Below, in pieces: positions 46,826-55,016 of a stretch of 64,000 bases of DNA. The first letter of the stretch is position 1. Every line of letters begins with the position of its first letter. The notes beneath the pieces were generated by a model. The model searched no databases, was not told the origin of the DNA, and saw only the letters and a program-made list of their open reading frames with translations. A program made the translations under genes and the position numbers. The stretch comes from Acidobacteriota bacterium. Lineage in GTDB: Bacteria > Acidobacteriota > Aminicenantia > Aminicenantales > Saccharicenantaceae. The stretch is from NCBI GenBank assembly GCA_033549365.1, contig JAWSUF010000002.1, positions 222,082 to 286,081 of the forward strand, given 5' to 3'.

Positions 46826-48748
46826 ATGCCCGGCGAACGGCGGGACCTCCCGCTCCAGCGCGTTTTGGACATCATCGACACGGCCGGCCGTCTTCGTTGC
46901 TCGAGCGTGATCGTCGCGGGAGGCGACAGACCTGAGGATGTGGAGCTTGTCGAAACAGCTCGGGATCATGGGATCGTGGAAAGAATCGTTCTGGTCGGCG
47001 ACCGCAAGAAAATCCTCGAGACGGTCGAGAAGCTGGGAATCGATATTCCCGAGAAGGATATGATCCATGCCGAGGGGCATGAAGCCGTGGCGGCCGAAAC
47101 CGTGCGTGCGGCGCTCGATGAGGATATTGAAATCCTGCTCAAAGGCGGCGTCCCCACGGGAATTCTCAGCCGGGAGATGATGAAACTGGCCAATCGGCCG
47201 ACGGCCAGCCTTGTGACACTCCTCGACGCTTCGTCCATCGCCGGCGGCCGCCCCATGCTCCTTTCGGATCCGGGACTCACGACGATCACGAATTTCGGGC
47301 GATTGACCGGAATCATCCGCAATGCCGTGGACGTCGCCAAAGCCGTCCTGGAGATCGAACGTCCCAGAGTGGCCGTTTTGAATGCCTATGAAGGCTTGAT
47401 CCCGACCCTGCCCTCGACCGCCGCCGCCTTCGAGTTGGCCGGCCTGGCTTGGCCGGACGCCGATGTCTGCGGCCCGCTCTCCTTTGACTTGGCCACTTCC
47501 ATGTGTGCCCTCGAGGTGAAGGGCCTTCCGAAACTGCCGAATGCCGACAAGGTGGCCGGGCGGGCCGATATTCTCATTTGCCCCAACATCGAGACGGGCA
47601 ACGTCCTCTACAAGAGCATCGCCGCTCAGGAAAGCTACGGCGATGCCTCGCTGGCCAATATCACCGTCGGATTCGAGGTGTCCTACGGGATTATGTCGCG
47701 GGCCGATTCACTGGAGGTCCGCCTGGCCTCGATTGCTTTCTGCAGCGTTTTTGCCCAGCGGACGCGGGAGAAGCCCCATCCCATCCGGCACACCCATCTC
47801 GTCCGGGGAGAAGCCCTGCCCGTCCTGTCCGTTATGCCCGGGCTGGAAGGTTTGACCGCGGCCCTCTTTGCGGGAAGCCGCTGTGTGTGGGAAGACGTCT
47901 TTCCTTTGGAGGCCGAAGTGCCGCCCCCGGATGTCGAATGGGACAGGCAGATCGGCTTGTGGTCGGACCAGGTTCAGGCCCGGTTGGAAACCGCGTCTCT
48001 TCGCCCGGCCGCCGTCGCCTGCGGCGGCGGTGTCGTCCGGGAAAGGACGGAGAGAATCTGCGGACACGTCTTCAAGGCGGATGTCGCTGCGGCGAAAAAA
48101 GCCGGAGCGCCCTCGGCTCTATTCAACCGGCTCGAACTGGTGGAGGCCGGAGGCGCCGTTCATCTCGGAATTCCCCTTGTCCGCCGTCTGGCCGAAGCCT
48201 TGGCCGTTCCTCCTCTGGCCGTTCAACCGGCTGAATTTTCGGCCGAGTCCTGGAAAACCCTGAGAACGGGAGACCGGAAAATCATGTTCCGGGAGTGGCT
48301 CGCCCCTGCAGCGCTTCGGGATACCGCCGACAGAATCGGTCTTCCGGTCGAAACGCTGTCCGTCGTTCTGGCTCACGGCGCCGAGGATATCACCGTGATG
48401 AGCGTCGAGGGGGATCGCGTCGATGTCGCCCGTGTGACCATTCTCGACATGGATGCCGTCAATAAAACCGGATTGACGGAAGAGAGGGCCCTGCAGGTTG
48501 CGGCTCCCGTCGTCCGGGAAATTGAAAACGCCGTTGCGGAAAAGAACGGTCATGTTCACGCCGTGATCCTGACAGGGGAACTGGCCCGCAATTCCGGCCT
48601 GGGCCGGGCCGTGCGAAAATCCATCGGCGCCCTGGCGCCGATCCTGATCTTCGAAGGACGGCCCGATGCGCGTTCAACGGCCCTCGCCGCACAGGAAGCC
48701 CTGGCCTTTCTCCAGGCCAAATCCGATCCGGGGAGAAAACGGAAATGA
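46826..48748 (+). CDS. Phosphate acyltransferase fused to a degenerate butyrate kinase-like domain
   Basis: 640 residues. Residues about 1-305 are a PTA/PTB phosphotransacylase (LLKGGVPTGILSREMMK, VLNAYEGLIPTLPSTAAAF, LICPNIETGNVLYKSI). From about 325 on the sequence follows butyrate kinase in order, but key residues are gone: VMPGLEGLTAALFAG stands for the INPGSTSTKIAVYEN motif, VLAHGAEDITVMSVEGDRV for CHMGGGVTVGAHKHGRV, and VILTGELARNSG for VVLTGGLAHS. The acyl transfer should work; the kinase half is probably inactive or has a new role. An intact butyrate kinase is encoded at 58.3-59.3 kb. Operon continues with the ACT gene (ATGA overlap). Confidence 0.8.
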   Translation: MPGERRDLPLQRVLDIIDTAGRLRCSSVIVAGGDRPEDVELVETARDHGIVERIVLVGDRKKILETVEKLGIDIPEKDMIHAEGHEAVAAETVRAALDEDIEILLKGGVPTGILSREMMKLANRPTASLVTLLDASSIAGGRPMLLSDPGLTTITNFGRLTGIIRNAVDVAKAVLEIERPRVAVLNAYEGLIPTLPSTAAAFELAGLAWPDADVCGPLSFDLATSMCALEVKGLPKLPNADKVAGRADILICPNIETGNVLYKSIAAQESYGDASLANITVGFEVSYGIMSRADSLEVRLASIAFCSVFAQRTREKPHPIRHTHLVRGEALPVLSVMPGLEGLTAALFAGSRCVWEDVFPLEAEVPPPDVEWDRQIGLWSDQVQARLETASLRPAAVACGGGVVRERTERICGHVFKADVAAAKKAGAPSALFNRLELVEAGGAVHLGIPLVRRLAEALAVPPLAVQPAEFSAESWKTLRTGDRKIMFREWLAPAALRDTADRIGLPVETLSVVLAHGAEDITVMSVEGDRVDVARVTILDMDAVNKTGLTEERALQVAAPVVREIENAVAEKNGHVHAVILTGELARNSGLGRAVRKSIGALAPILIFEGRPDARSTALAAQEALAFLQAKSDPGRKRK

Positions 48749-49245
48749 AGGAATCGCCCGACACATCATCGAAAAAATCCCAGTGGGTCTTTCGGGCCCA
48801 TCTCGTCGACCGGGTCGGCGCCCTGACCAGCATCGCCTCGTGCTTCAGCAACGAGGGGGTCAGCATCGACACCATCGTCGGACACGGCGTCGAGGAGAAA
48901 ACGTCCACGGTCGGAAGCGTGGTCATGACCTTTTTCTGCGATGAGGACAAAAAGGACGTCATGGTCCGCAAGGTCAAAAGACTGAGCAAGGTCATGTCGC
49001 TCGAAGAGCGGCCCTACGACTCCAAAATCCTCCGCAAATCGGCCATTGTTCTCACAACCCGGAAACTCGTCCCCCGGGACGTTGCGGGAGAGGAATCTTT
49101 CCTGACCACGGAGCTTGTCGGCCGGGGCGAGGACACCTGGACGTACTTTCTGGCCGGCTCGCCCAAGGAATTGGACCGGATCCTTGTGCCCCTGGCCTGG
49201 GAAGGCGTCATCAAGGACATCGTTTATTCCATCATCGGATTGTAA
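48745..49245 (+). CDS. ACT domain protein, IlvN/IlvH-like
   Basis: 166 residues. The N-terminal 80 residues form an ACT domain (FRAHLVDRVGALTSIASCFS..EGVSIDTIV), which usually binds amino acids and resembles the acetolactate synthase small subunit. The C-terminal half is related to the IlvN C-terminal region (see RKLVPRDVAGEES). No acetolactate synthase large subunit is nearby. It overlaps the phosphotransacylase by 4 nt, so it may regulate that enzyme or an acyl-CoA pathway. The family call is solid at the domain level, the role is not known. Confidence 0.72.
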   Translation: MKESPDTSSKKSQWVFRAHLVDRVGALTSIASCFSNEGVSIDTIVGHGVEEKTSTVGSVVMTFFCDEDKKDVMVRKVKRLSKVMSLEERPYDSKILRKSAIVLTTRKLVPRDVAGEESFLTTELVGRGEDTWTYFLAGSPKELDRILVPLAWEGVIKDIVYSIIGL

Positions 49246-49271
49246 ACGGCGATCCGCTTTCCAACGCGGCC

Positions 49272-50075
49272 ATGAAAGACGAAAAATACGAAAAGCTGAC
49301 GCGGCATCTGAAGCGTCTCGGCCGGGTCGCGGTCGCCTTCTCCGGCGGCGTGGACAGCTCGTTTCTGCTGGCCGCGGCGAGGGAAACGCTGGGCGCGGAC
49401 AACACCGTCGGCATCACCGTCGATTCGCCGGCTCTCCCCCGGCATGAACTCGAAGACGCCGTCAACCTTGCGGCCCGGATCGGGGCCCGCCACAATATCC
49501 TCGAATCCCCGGATATCGAGGACGAGGTGCGGAAGAACCCCGCCGACCGCTGTTACCACTGCAAGAAATTCGAGTTCGGTTCCATCCTCGAGGAGGCGTC
49601 CCGGCTGGGATTTCCCTATGTCCTCGACGGGAGCAACGCCGACGACACGGGCGACTACAGGCCGGGCATGAAGGCCGTCAAGGAGCTGGCCGTCGTCAGT
49701 CCTCTGCTCGAAGCGGGCCTGACCAAAAACGATATCAGGGAGTTGTCGCGAGAAATGGGACTTCCCACGTGGGATAAACCGGCCTACGCCTGTCTCTATT
49801 CCCGCATTCCCTATGGACAGGAGATCAAAACCGAAGATCTTTTCCGGATCGAGCAGTCGGAAAAATTCCTGATCAAGAAGGGCTTTCGGACATCCCGGGT
49901 GAGATGCCACGGAGATATCGCCCGGATCGAGGTCGGCCGCGACGAATCGGTGAAGCTCTTTCTGGAACCTCTGCGAAGCGAACTCATCGCGACCTTGAAG
50001 GGATGCGGCTTCAGGTATGTGACGCTCGACCTGGAAGGTTATCGAACCGGGAGCATGAATGAAGTCCTCTCCTAA
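49272..50075 (+). CDS. larE: LarE-like ATP-dependent sacrificial sulfur transferase
   Basis: 267 residues, PP-loop ATPase. VAFSGGVDSSFLLAAARETL binds ATP. RCYHCKKFEFG and KPAYACLYSRIPYGQEI are the LarE-specific motifs; the Cys in ACLYSR matches the sulfur-donating cysteine, and CYHC supplies two more, suggesting the 4Fe-4S variant of LarE. In known systems LarE matures the nickel-pincer cofactor of lactate racemase together with LarB and LarC; neither, nor larA, is visible here. It is 26 nt after the ACT gene and overlaps the next gene by 17 nt. Confidence 0.9.
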   Translation: MKDEKYEKLTRHLKRLGRVAVAFSGGVDSSFLLAAARETLGADNTVGITVDSPALPRHELEDAVNLAARIGARHNILESPDIEDEVRKNPADRCYHCKKFEFGSILEEASRLGFPYVLDGSNADDTGDYRPGMKAVKELAVVSPLLEAGLTKNDIRELSREMGLPTWDKPAYACLYSRIPYGQEIKTEDLFRIEQSEKFLIKKGFRTSRVRCHGDIARIEVGRDESVKLFLEPLRSELIATLKGCGFRYVTLDLEGYRTGSMNEVLS

Positions 50076-51027
50076 GGCCAAACAGCTTCTTCCGGGTCGG
50101 GACTACTTCGGCATCGTCCTGGGCGCCGTTCTTTTCGGCATCGCCTATTCCTGGTTTCTGTTTCCCTTTCGGATCTCGCCGGGCGGCGTGGCCGGGCTGT
50201 CGCAGATTCTCTATCATTTCTCAGGCGTACCGGAAAGTCTCTGGATGTTCGGCTTCAACATCCCTCTCTTCATCCTGGGATACAAACTCGTGGGAAAACA
50301 GTTCGGCGTCCGCAGTTTCATCGGCATGATGCTGTCCAACGCCTCCTGCTGGCTCTTCCGGCCGGCGAACCTCGATTTCATCCCCGGATTCTCCACACTC
50401 GTCCACAATGTCGCCCCGCCGGGAGAGCTTCCCCGGCAGGCCGTCCTGTTCTCGGGGCAAAGCGAAATGGACATTCTTTTGGCCTCCGTGGCCGGGTCGG
50501 CCCTCCTGGGCATCGGGCTCGGATTGATCTTCCGGTTCCGGGCCTCGACGGGAGGAACGGACATCCCCGTGGCCATTCTGAAAAAATACATGGGCGTCAC
50601 CATCTCGACCGGTTACTGGATGGTCGAAAGCGTCATCATTCTTTGTGTCGGTGTGGTCTTCGGCGATCCCCGGCTGGTGATTTGGGCCTATCTCAATCTC
50701 TTCCTGTCCACAAAAATGACCGACCTGGCCGCCGAGGGCATCCCCTTCGTCAAGGCCGTATTCATCGTCAGCGATCACGCCGACAAGATCCGCGACGCCG
50801 TCTACGAACACCTCGACCGAGGCGTGACGTTCCTCAAGGGTCAGGGCGGCTACGATAAAAAAGACCGCGACATCGTCTACGTCTGCGTTCATCGCCGGCA
50901 GGTGATGGTGCTCCAGAAGTTGGTCAAGACCATCGATCCCGAGGCCTTCATGGTTCTCCATGACGCCTACGACGTCATGGGCCTCGGCTTCCGCAAACGG
51001 ACCATCGACTACACCGACGGACCTTAA
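50059..51027 (+). CDS. YitT family membrane protein
   Basis: 322 residues. About five to six membrane segments (VLGAVLFGIAYSWFLFPFRI, SPGGVAGLSQILYHFSG; RFRASTGGTDIPVAILKKYM) form the YitT/DUF161 part, and the last about 80 residues are a soluble DUF2179 domain (EHLDRGVTFLKGQGGYDKKD). The STGGTD motif is typical. Function unknown; some members are suspected transporters. Last gene of the run that starts with the Ptb fusion. Confidence 0.9.
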   Translation: MKSSPKAKQLLPGRDYFGIVLGAVLFGIAYSWFLFPFRISPGGVAGLSQILYHFSGVPESLWMFGFNIPLFILGYKLVGKQFGVRSFIGMMLSNASCWLFRPANLDFIPGFSTLVHNVAPPGELPRQAVLFSGQSEMDILLASVAGSALLGIGLGLIFRFRASTGGTDIPVAILKKYMGVTISTGYWMVESVIILCVGVVFGDPRLVIWAYLNLFLSTKMTDLAAEGIPFVKAVFIVSDHADKIRDAVYEHLDRGVTFLKGQGGYDKKDRDIVYVCVHRRQVMVLQKLVKTIDPEAFMVLHDAYDVMGLGFRKRTIDYTDGP

Positions 51028-51114
51028 GGGCTGCGTCGGCTTCTGCTTTGCGGGCTCGGGGGAATCCCTTCACAAGACGTGTCCGGGCCCCAGCGAGTCC
51101 CGTCCACTCCGGCT

Positions 51115-51295
51115 CCGGGGTTGTACGCGAGTCGAGGTTGCCGTGGCGGCGAGGCCGCGGCTTGCGAAGGCGTAGCATGCCTACGTCGAGCAGGCTGCAA
51201 CGAAGCCGACGCGGTAAGATCGACTCGCCCGCAGGGTGAAAACGCTGGGATTATGAGAAGAGAAGAAAAAACAGCGTTTTCACGTACGACCCCGG
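51115..51295. ncRNA. Strongly folded intergenic element, candidate structured RNA or repeat
   Basis: In the 423-nt gap 51028-51450, which holds no gene, nested inverted repeats build a branched fold: outer stem CCGGGGTTGTACG (51115-51127) with CGTACGACCCCGG (51283-51295), 13 bp with one wobble; inside, GCGAGTCGA (51127-51135) with TCGACTCGC (51220-51228) plus TTGCCG/CGGTAA; then CGGCTT/AAGCCG (51158/51203) and a hairpin CGTAG-CATGC-CTACG (51171-51185); and a separate 12-bp hairpin (51236-51283). The outer stem and that hairpin share one base. No known RNA family is recognised. Confidence 0.5.
51236..51283. terminator. 12-bp hairpin, possible two-way terminator
   Basis: GTGAAAACGCTG (51236-51247) pairs perfectly with CAGCGTTTTCAC (51272-51283), loop of 24 purine-rich nt. 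It lies between convergent yitT and plsC. The stem contains an A4/T4 run but no T tract follows. It may also be one arm of the larger folded element. Confidence 0.45.
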
Positions 51296-51450
51296 CTCCG
51301 GGTCTCGCTCTCCGAGGCCGAGAGTCTCGGATCCGTGCCCGCTCGACCCTCCGACGGCTTGCTCCGGGATCCCCCCTGCGCCCCGCAGAAGCCTCCTTGC
51401 GGGATATTAAAGAGGAGTGACGCAGTCGGAATGGCGAGATCGGTACGCCC

Positions 51451-52179
51451 TCAGGGGGCGGTTTCCAAAAGGTGTAGAAAGATGTTCCTTACGTGATTCA
51501 TAAGCGGTTGGATGTCGTCCGTGGGAAATCCGGCGACGGAGACCGGCGGCTCGATGTGAAGGTCGACGCGGCCGGGCCGGATGGCCAGGCTTCCCTTGCG
51601 ATTGATACGGCGGGCTCCGGTCTGGACGACGGGCAGGATGTCCAGACCGGAGCCGGTGGCCAGGAGAAAAGCGCCCGGCTTGAAGGGCATCAAGCGTCCG
51701 TCCGGAGTCCTCGTGCCTTCGGGCAGGACGACAAAGGAAAAGTCCCGCCTGTTTCGAATGAGGTCGGCCGCCCGGCGCAGGCTGACCCTGGCTTTCCCTC
51801 GGTCCTTGCGGTTGACGGGAATCATGCCGATCCGCCTCAAAACCGCCCCGTAGAGCGGCCAGCGGAAGTGACTCTCTTCCTCGATGCCGCGGGCCATCCC
51901 GGGAAATCCCGCGTAAAAAACAAGCGGATCGAAAAAGTTGACGTGGTTCATCACGGCGATGTAGCGATTTCCCGGGAGGTGATTCTCCCGCCCGTGGACC
52001 CGGACGCGGATGCCGCAGGCAAGAAGCACAAGGCGGCAACAGGTTTTGATCAGGGTTTCCAGTTTCGGTCCGCTGAAGACGGATGCGGCGATGAGAACGA
52101 GAAGGCAACAAACGGCAAAGACCGGCAGGGCCGCCGTCCAGAGAACCAGGGAGCGAAGAGCGCGGAGAATCCCTTTCAT
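51451..52179 (-). CDS. 1-acyl-sn-glycerol-3-phosphate acyltransferase (PlsC family)
   Basis: 242 residues, with an N-terminal membrane helix (LVLWTAALPVFAVCCLLVLI). The acyltransferase blocks are NHVNFFDPLVF (HxxxxD), GMIPVNRKDRG, and FVVLPEGTRTPDGRLMPFK (EGTR). It transfers a second fatty acid to lysophosphatidic acid, or to a related lipid. Its ATG overlaps the DAG-kinase gene stop by 4 nt, so both act in glycerolipid handling. Confidence 0.9.
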   Translation of the reverse strand: MKGILRALRSLVLWTAALPVFAVCCLLVLIAASVFSGPKLETLIKTCCRLVLLACGIRVRVHGRENHLPGNRYIAVMNHVNFFDPLVFYAGFPGMARGIEEESHFRWPLYGAVLRRIGMIPVNRKDRGKARVSLRRAADLIRNRRDFSFVVLPEGTRTPDGRLMPFKPGAFLLATGSGLDILPVVQTGARRINRKGSLAIRPGRVDLHIEPPVSVAGFPTDDIQPLMNHVRNIFLHLLETAP

Positions 52180-53087
52180 GCGAGGACGGTCAAGGCGCCG
52201 GGAAGGACCTTCAGGGTGAGCGGGGTTTTACCGAGAAGTTCTCCATCGGCCATGAGGAGAAGCGGGGGAGACCCGTCGATCGCGATCTCCGAGGCCCGTT
52301 CCATCTCCACCTTGGGGTGCGCTGAGTGCGATCCGGAAAAAACACCTTGAAAAATGGCCAGGATTTCCCGCCGGTTGACTTCACGGAAAACGACGAGGTC
52401 GGCTTGTCCGTCCGCCGTATCGGCGTCCGGCGCGATTTTCATTTTTCCGCCCGTGAATTTGGAGTTGGAGACGACCAGAGCGCTGTTTTTCACCGTCCGG
52501 GTCCGGCCGTCGGCCGTGATGTCGATGCTGTTGCGCATGCCCTTGGCCAACCGGATCAGAACGGCCAGGCTGTATCCCAGGGCGCCGAATCCTTTCAGGC
52601 GCTCGTTTGTCAACTTGAGGATATCGGCGATGAGCCCGACGCCGAGAATGTTGATCATGAAGCGGCGCACCCTGCGGCCGTCCTGGTCATAAGAAAACTC
52701 CACCATGTCGACGGCGCGGCGCCGGCCGGCGGTGATGCCGTCAAGGGCCTGATCGGCCGATAGGACATCGAAGTCACGGAGAAAGGAATTTCCCGTTCCG
52801 GCCGGAATCAGCCCAAGCTCGGGAAGCGAATCGGGTCGGCCCTCCGTGCAGAGGCCGTTGAGGACTTCGAAAGGCGTCCCGTCGCCGCCGAGGCAAATCA
52901 CCCGGGTGAAGCCCCCGCCGGCCGCCGAACGCCCGATGTCCACGGCGTGCCCGGGGTATTCCGATAGGCGCACGGCGATTCCCGGAAATGCGGCTCGGAT
53001 CCGGCTTTCCAGACGGCGGAAACACTTCAACCCGCGGCCGTGTCCGGCAGCCGGATTGACGACGAGAAGCGATTTTTGTAAAGACAT
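52176..53087 (-). CDS. Diacylglycerol kinase-like lipid kinase (YegS/LCB5 family)
   Basis: 303 residues. LLVVNPAAGHGRG, then ICLGGDGTPFEVLNGL (GGDGT) and IPAGTGNSFLRDFDV (GTGN) bind ATP as in DgkB and sphingosine kinases. The C-terminal half (MKIAPDADTADGQADLVVFR, then LMADGELLGKTPL) is the beta domain. It phosphorylates a lipid alcohol, most likely diacylglycerol. Followed directly by a PlsC-family acyltransferase. Confidence 0.9.
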   Translation of the reverse strand: MSLQKSLLVVNPAAGHGRGLKCFRRLESRIRAAFPGIAVRLSEYPGHAVDIGRSAAGGGFTRVICLGGDGTPFEVLNGLCTEGRPDSLPELGLIPAGTGNSFLRDFDVLSADQALDGITAGRRRAVDMVEFSYDQDGRRVRRFMINILGVGLIADILKLTNERLKGFGALGYSLAVLIRLAKGMRNSIDITADGRTRTVKNSALVVSNSKFTGGKMKIAPDADTADGQADLVVFREVNRREILAIFQGVFSGSHSAHPKVEMERASEIAIDGSPPLLLMADGELLGKTPLTLKVLPGALTVLA

Positions 53088-53099
53088 TCCCGACCGTTT

Positions 53100-54941
53100 C
53101 TACTGGATGGTGATATAGGCCGGATAGCCGTCGCGGCCGTCGACGACGGCGACCACCGCGTAAGTATAGCCCGCCGACTTGTCCACTTTCCGATGCCGAT
53201 ACTCAAAGACGCCGGGATCCACCTCGGCGAGCATGCTCCAGGTATTGCCGCTTCTCATATGGATCCGGTACTTGGCGATGGAAAGCCCCTGGTTGGCCGG
53301 ATTGGCCTGCCAGCGGAGGACATTGATATGCTCGCCCTGCAGAAGAGACCGGTTGAAGACCTTTTGGCCGGATGCATTCGAAGGCGCTTGGACGGCCCGG
53401 AAATTCGCCCTGACGGTCTTGTTTCGATCCATGGTGATATGGATCGGACTGGTCGAGCCGCCGGCATCCCCGGTCCAATTTGTGAAAACATGATGGTCGT
53501 CGGGAATGGCCGTGACCATCGCCGAATCGCCGGGGATATAGCCGTACGTTCCCGGAGACGGATCCGTGGTTCCGCCCGCGCCGGCCTGGATCGTCAAATT
53601 GTTTTTGGGAACCGTCCGATAGGCGGCGACGGCATGCTTGACCTCGCGGATGGTGCGGGCGTTGTCTCCGTTGGTCCCGTGACCCGTGGGAACGCTTTGA
53701 TGAAGAATATTCGGGCTCGAAAAATGAGCCACCTGGGTGTGGGTTTGACCGTCGGTGAAATACGATCCCGACGCATACGTCATAATCGAACAGTACCGGA
53801 GAGCGTCGTTTCCGACCCATCGCCAGCCGGCGGAAAAGCCGAACAATCCGGGGCCGGGCTGAACGTTCTGTTCCTTATGGTGATGGCAGCCCATGTTATG
53901 GCCCATTTCATGAATATGGGTGTAGCCCGTGGCCGCCTGCTGAACACGGGTCAGGGAAAACCCGAAATGAGGACGGCCCGAACCCGAATTCAACAACCAG
54001 GCGAGCCCCCCCGTATCGCTGACGAGGGCGAAAAGAGACACCAGGTCCGCCCCGTATTGGTTGCGCCACGTATGGACTTCCTCCATATAGCGGTCGGGAT
54101 CGCGGTTCCAGGGATCGTAGCCGGCATGGTAGGTCAGTCGTTCCAGGTCGGTATTCGAACTGCCGCTTTCCGTATAATTGACCTCGAAGGAGCGGACCAG
54201 GAACATGGTCAGGAACGTGTTGCTGTTGTCCAGGCCGAGCTTCGCTTTGGCCATCGCCTGGGCGATGACATTGGCGATCCCCCCGCCCGATGCTTCGGCC
54301 CACTCCCGGGCGGCGGGCGTATAGACGATCATCACATCGATTTGGGCCGGATCCTGAGGTCCGGCGGCCGCCGTCGCCGCAGCGATCTTTTCAATATCCT
54401 GAATTTCCTGAGCTCCTGGCCCCGGAGGGATGAGAGGAGGACCGACCTGCACCTCGTCCGGATGATCCGCCAGGGGTTCGATCAGATAATGCGTCAGGGC
54501 CTCAGGTTCGCTTTGGATAATATAGCGTTCGCCTTTCTCAGGGATCCGGACGGCGCCCAGGCTCCGACCGCCGGTTGTCGAGATCAGGACGTAGCCGAAA
54601 GGATATTCTTCGATGCGGCCGCGGACCGTCCATGTGCCGTTGACGTTCAAATCCGTGCTGTCGATGAGGGCCGTATACATCCGACCCGGAAACAGATCGA
54701 GAACCAGCCTGTCTCCCTCGGCCAGTCGGCCCGAAGTCGTGATGTCCGGAGTCAAGGCGACGGGTCTCAGTCGTGCCGCCGCCGGGAAATCCGGAGGAGG
54801 GGGCAACACGAGACCGACGACTCCCTCGGTTCGGAAAAGATGGACATCGTCCGCGGAGAGAGGCAGGACGGACCCGATGAGAATCAGAATCAGCACGGCG
54901 ATCCATGGCCTCGACATGGTTTTGAGAGGCGTTAGAGTCAT
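53100..54941 (-). CDS. Secreted reprolysin-like zinc metalloprotease with InlB-type repeat
   Basis: 613 residues with a signal peptide (AVLILILIGSVLPLSA). A pro-region runs to about 190. The protease domain has IDVMIVYTPAAREWA, the zinc site HIHEMGHNMGCHHH (HExxHxxGxxH) and the Met-turn SIMTYAS. After it comes a 75-residue divergent InlB/bacterial repeat (NNLTIQAGAGGTTDPSPGTY), then an Fn3-like C-terminal domain. It is expected to be exported and to digest extracellular protein. GAGGAGG is just before the ATG at 54941; an ATG at 54917 is possible. Complements the M28 peptidase for protein feeding. Confidence 0.9.
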   Translation of the reverse strand: MTLTPLKTMSRPWIAVLILILIGSVLPLSADDVHLFRTEGVVGLVLPPPPDFPAAARLRPVALTPDITTSGRLAEGDRLVLDLFPGRMYTALIDSTDLNVNGTWTVRGRIEEYPFGYVLISTTGGRSLGAVRIPEKGERYIIQSEPEALTHYLIEPLADHPDEVQVGPPLIPPGPGAQEIQDIEKIAAATAAAGPQDPAQIDVMIVYTPAAREWAEASGGGIANVIAQAMAKAKLGLDNSNTFLTMFLVRSFEVNYTESGSSNTDLERLTYHAGYDPWNRDPDRYMEEVHTWRNQYGADLVSLFALVSDTGGLAWLLNSGSGRPHFGFSLTRVQQAATGYTHIHEMGHNMGCHHHKEQNVQPGPGLFGFSAGWRWVGNDALRYCSIMTYASGSYFTDGQTHTQVAHFSSPNILHQSVPTGHGTNGDNARTIREVKHAVAAYRTVPKNNLTIQAGAGGTTDPSPGTYGYIPGDSAMVTAIPDDHHVFTNWTGDAGGSTSPIHITMDRNKTVRANFRAVQAPSNASGQKVFNRSLLQGEHINVLRWQANPANQGLSIAKYRIHMRSGNTWSMLAEVDPGVFEYRHRKVDKSAGYTYAVVAVVDGRDGYPAYITIQ

Positions 54942-55016
54942 GACATCCTCCTCTTCACTCTTGAAACCGATTTTACACGAATCCCGCTGTTTCTTGAAGA
55001 AAAATCCACAGGCGGG

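Noticed and set aside
51028..51114. Possible tRNA in the GC-rich gap after yitT
   Set aside because: No acceptor/T-loop GTTC pattern or CCA; the pairing found downstream is not cloverleaf.
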